Assembly (NCBI RefSeq): GCF_001690985.1
Contig: NZ_MAJS01000006.1
Span: forward strand, 479,372 to 543,371
DNA from: Aliivibrio sp. 1S175
GTDB lineage: Bacteria > Pseudomonadota > Gammaproteobacteria > Enterobacterales > Vibrionaceae
DNA length: 64,000 nucleotides
Reading direction: 5' to 3'
Shown: positions 63,258-64,000 of the stretch, piece after piece
Layout of the letters: each line of letters opens with the position of its first letter
Position numbering within the stretch: the stretch's first letter is position 1
Position numbers and translations under genes: made by a program
Notes under the pieces: model-generated
Told to the model about the DNA's origin: nothing
Database searches by the model: none
The model's input: the letters and a program-made list of their open reading frames with translations, nothing else

Positions 63258-63475
63258 TTAAAACAAGCAAAGAAAATTATATTGATATTACAGCAAATAC
63301 CAATGATACCTGCTCTTCGATGGGTTTTTTTTGTAATAAAGATAATGTAGAAGAAATTTTTAATACAATAAAAATATTTTATTCAAATGGATATTTTTTT
63401 GAAGTTATGAGTGTTAAAGATATTTGTGATCACGAAAAGTTTAATGAATTCTTACATCCAGCAGGTCAGGATTGA
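62744..63475 (+). CDS. T6SS immunity membrane protein, copy 1 (TsiV2-like)
   Basis: A 243-residue inner-membrane protein with hydrophobic segments at about 36-55, 64-84 and a long one at 118-148, and a soluble C-terminal domain. It starts inside the effector gene (14-bp overlap), the usual arrangement for an effector-immunity pair. By position and topology it corresponds to TsiV2, which protects against VasX. Sequence alone does not prove neutralisation. A near-identical gene follows 17 bp later. Confidence 0.8.
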   Translation: MLTHKDIDNNEKIETMRMALYNEEVLYEYETIEHQYLGYFAGIGFFSVMSWMLYDFSQDMLDTGGIVAFSLLTIFMTLFFIFFGSADIKRIYKFTKNGILTEQADVVPEYAYKCIRMIGRVGVVVCLIAVVFVGPMAFIGAGASALLSFKLVNFRLKPMLFESLYFDESVIFKTSKENYIDITANTNDTCSSMGFFCNKDNVEEIFNTIKIFYSNGYFFEVMSVKDICDHEKFNEFLHPAGQD

Positions 63476-63485
63476 TGTGAAACTA

Positions 63486-64000
63486 TTAAATAATGCTAAC
63501 TCATAACGATATAGATGATACAGACAAAATAGAAACCATGAGAATGGCCTTATATAACGAAGAAGTGCTTTATGAGTATGAAACCATAGAGCATCAATAT
63601 TTGGGGTATTTTGCTGGTATTGGTTTTTTTAGTGTTATGAGTTGGATGTTATATGATTTTAGTCAAGATATGCTAGATACAGGTGGTATTGTTGCATTTA
63701 GTTTACTCACTATTTTCATGACATTGTTTTTTGTTTTTTTTGGTTCTGCAGACATAAAGCGGATTTACAAGTTCACTAAAAACGGAATATTAACTGAGCA
63801 GGCAGATGTTGTGCCTGAGTATGCTTATCAATGCATACGAATGATAGGTCGAGTGGGCGTTGTTGTATGTTTGATTGCAGTTGTTTTTGTTGGCCCTATG
63901 GCGTTTGTTGGAGCAGGGGCGAGTGCATTACTCTCATTCAAACTGATCAACTTTAGGTTGAAACCTATGATGTTTGAAACTTTGTATTTTGATGAGTCAG
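63486..64000. repeat. Right copy of the duplicated block, cut by the window edge
   Basis: Starts with the same 21-nt segment as at 62737-62757, including the codons for NNANS-stop of the effector, now without the rest of the effector gene. The right boundary is outside the window. Confidence 0.93.
63493..64000 (+). CDS. Second immunity membrane protein, copy 2, partial
   Basis: The frame starts at ATG 63493 and is open to the window edge (169 codons). It differs from copy 1 at only ten of 169 residues: four are clustered at the N terminus (residues 5-11) and the rest are mostly conservative (I81V, K113Q, I139V, V152I, L160M, S163T). The membrane segments are the same. No effector stands between the two copies. 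It may raise the immunity dose or protect against a variant effector from neighbouring strains. Confidence 0.85.
   Translation, partial: MLTHNDIDDTDKIETMRMALYNEEVLYEYETIEHQYLGYFAGIGFFSVMSWMLYDFSQDMLDTGGIVAFSLLTIFMTLFFVFFGSADIKRIYKFTKNGILTEQADVVPEYAYQCIRMIGRVGVVVCLIAVVFVGPMAFVGAGASALLSFKLINFRLKPMMFETLYFDES

Overview
This 64 kb window looks like the main chromosome of a low-GC marine member of the Vibrionaceae, most probably Aliivibrio (close to A. fischeri, A. logei or A. salmonicida). The protein sequences, the ribA-imelysin cluster, the tonB-exbBD-hutBCD / hutWXZ heme locus and the thrS-infC-rpmI-rplT block all fit that group. Almost all of the DNA is ordinary chromosomal backbone with short, AT-rich intergenic spaces and clear rho-independent terminators. 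I see no tRNA, rRNA, transposase, prophage or CRISPR array.

Layout. 1-4.4 kb (minus strand): pabB, nudL, sdaC and the start of sdaA (folate precursor, CoA pyrophosphatase, serine uptake and deamination). 4.5-12.4 kb (plus): class I fumarase, a small lipoprotein, a three-gene RND efflux operon with two different membrane-fusion proteins, and a DUF2750 gene. 12.5-16.3 kb: metC, a small conserved gene, an iron-type alcohol dehydrogenase and ribA. 16.4-21.5 kb: a four-gene imelysin / di-heme cytochrome / imelysin / Tat-type DUF1513 operon with Fur-like sites, probably a periplasmic iron-acquisition system. 21.5-26.6 kb: gloC, a small winged-helix protein, a DUF3943 envelope protein, a tyrP-type permease preceded by two good TyrR boxes, and a cinA-family gene.

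26.6-37.0 kb: the ribonucleotide reductase set nrdA, nrdB and yfaE, with a TPR-GAF-GGDEF diguanylate cyclase gene sitting between nrdB and yfaE; then ubiG and, divergently, gyrA. The nrdA promoter has a perfect DnaA box and a NrdR-like box. The gyrA leader has a very long inverted repeat. 37-44 kb: DUF3581, a PAP2 phosphatase, yegD, yqfB, an EmrD/Bcr-type exporter, a site-2 protease homologue and a Spo0M-family protein. 44-47.4 kb: thrS, infC (AUU start), rpmI and rplT, followed by an eight-copy octanucleotide repeat.

47.7-56.3 kb: a membrane ferric-reductase-like flavoprotein and the complete heme locus, with tonB-exbB-exbD-hutB-hutC-hutD on one strand and hutW-hutX-hutZ on the other. TonB energises outer-membrane heme receptors, HutBCD imports heme and HutWXZ handles and degrades it. 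56.5-64 kb: an auxiliary type VI secretion module made of vgrG, a DUF4123 (VasW/Tap) adaptor, a 1086-residue VasX-like pore-forming effector and its multi-pass membrane immunity gene. The immunity gene is followed by a second, near-identical copy that runs off the window. The copied block carries the last codons of the effector gene, so the duplication boundary can be read directly. This effector-immunity module, the gyrA leader palindrome and the imelysin operon are the most interesting parts of the window.
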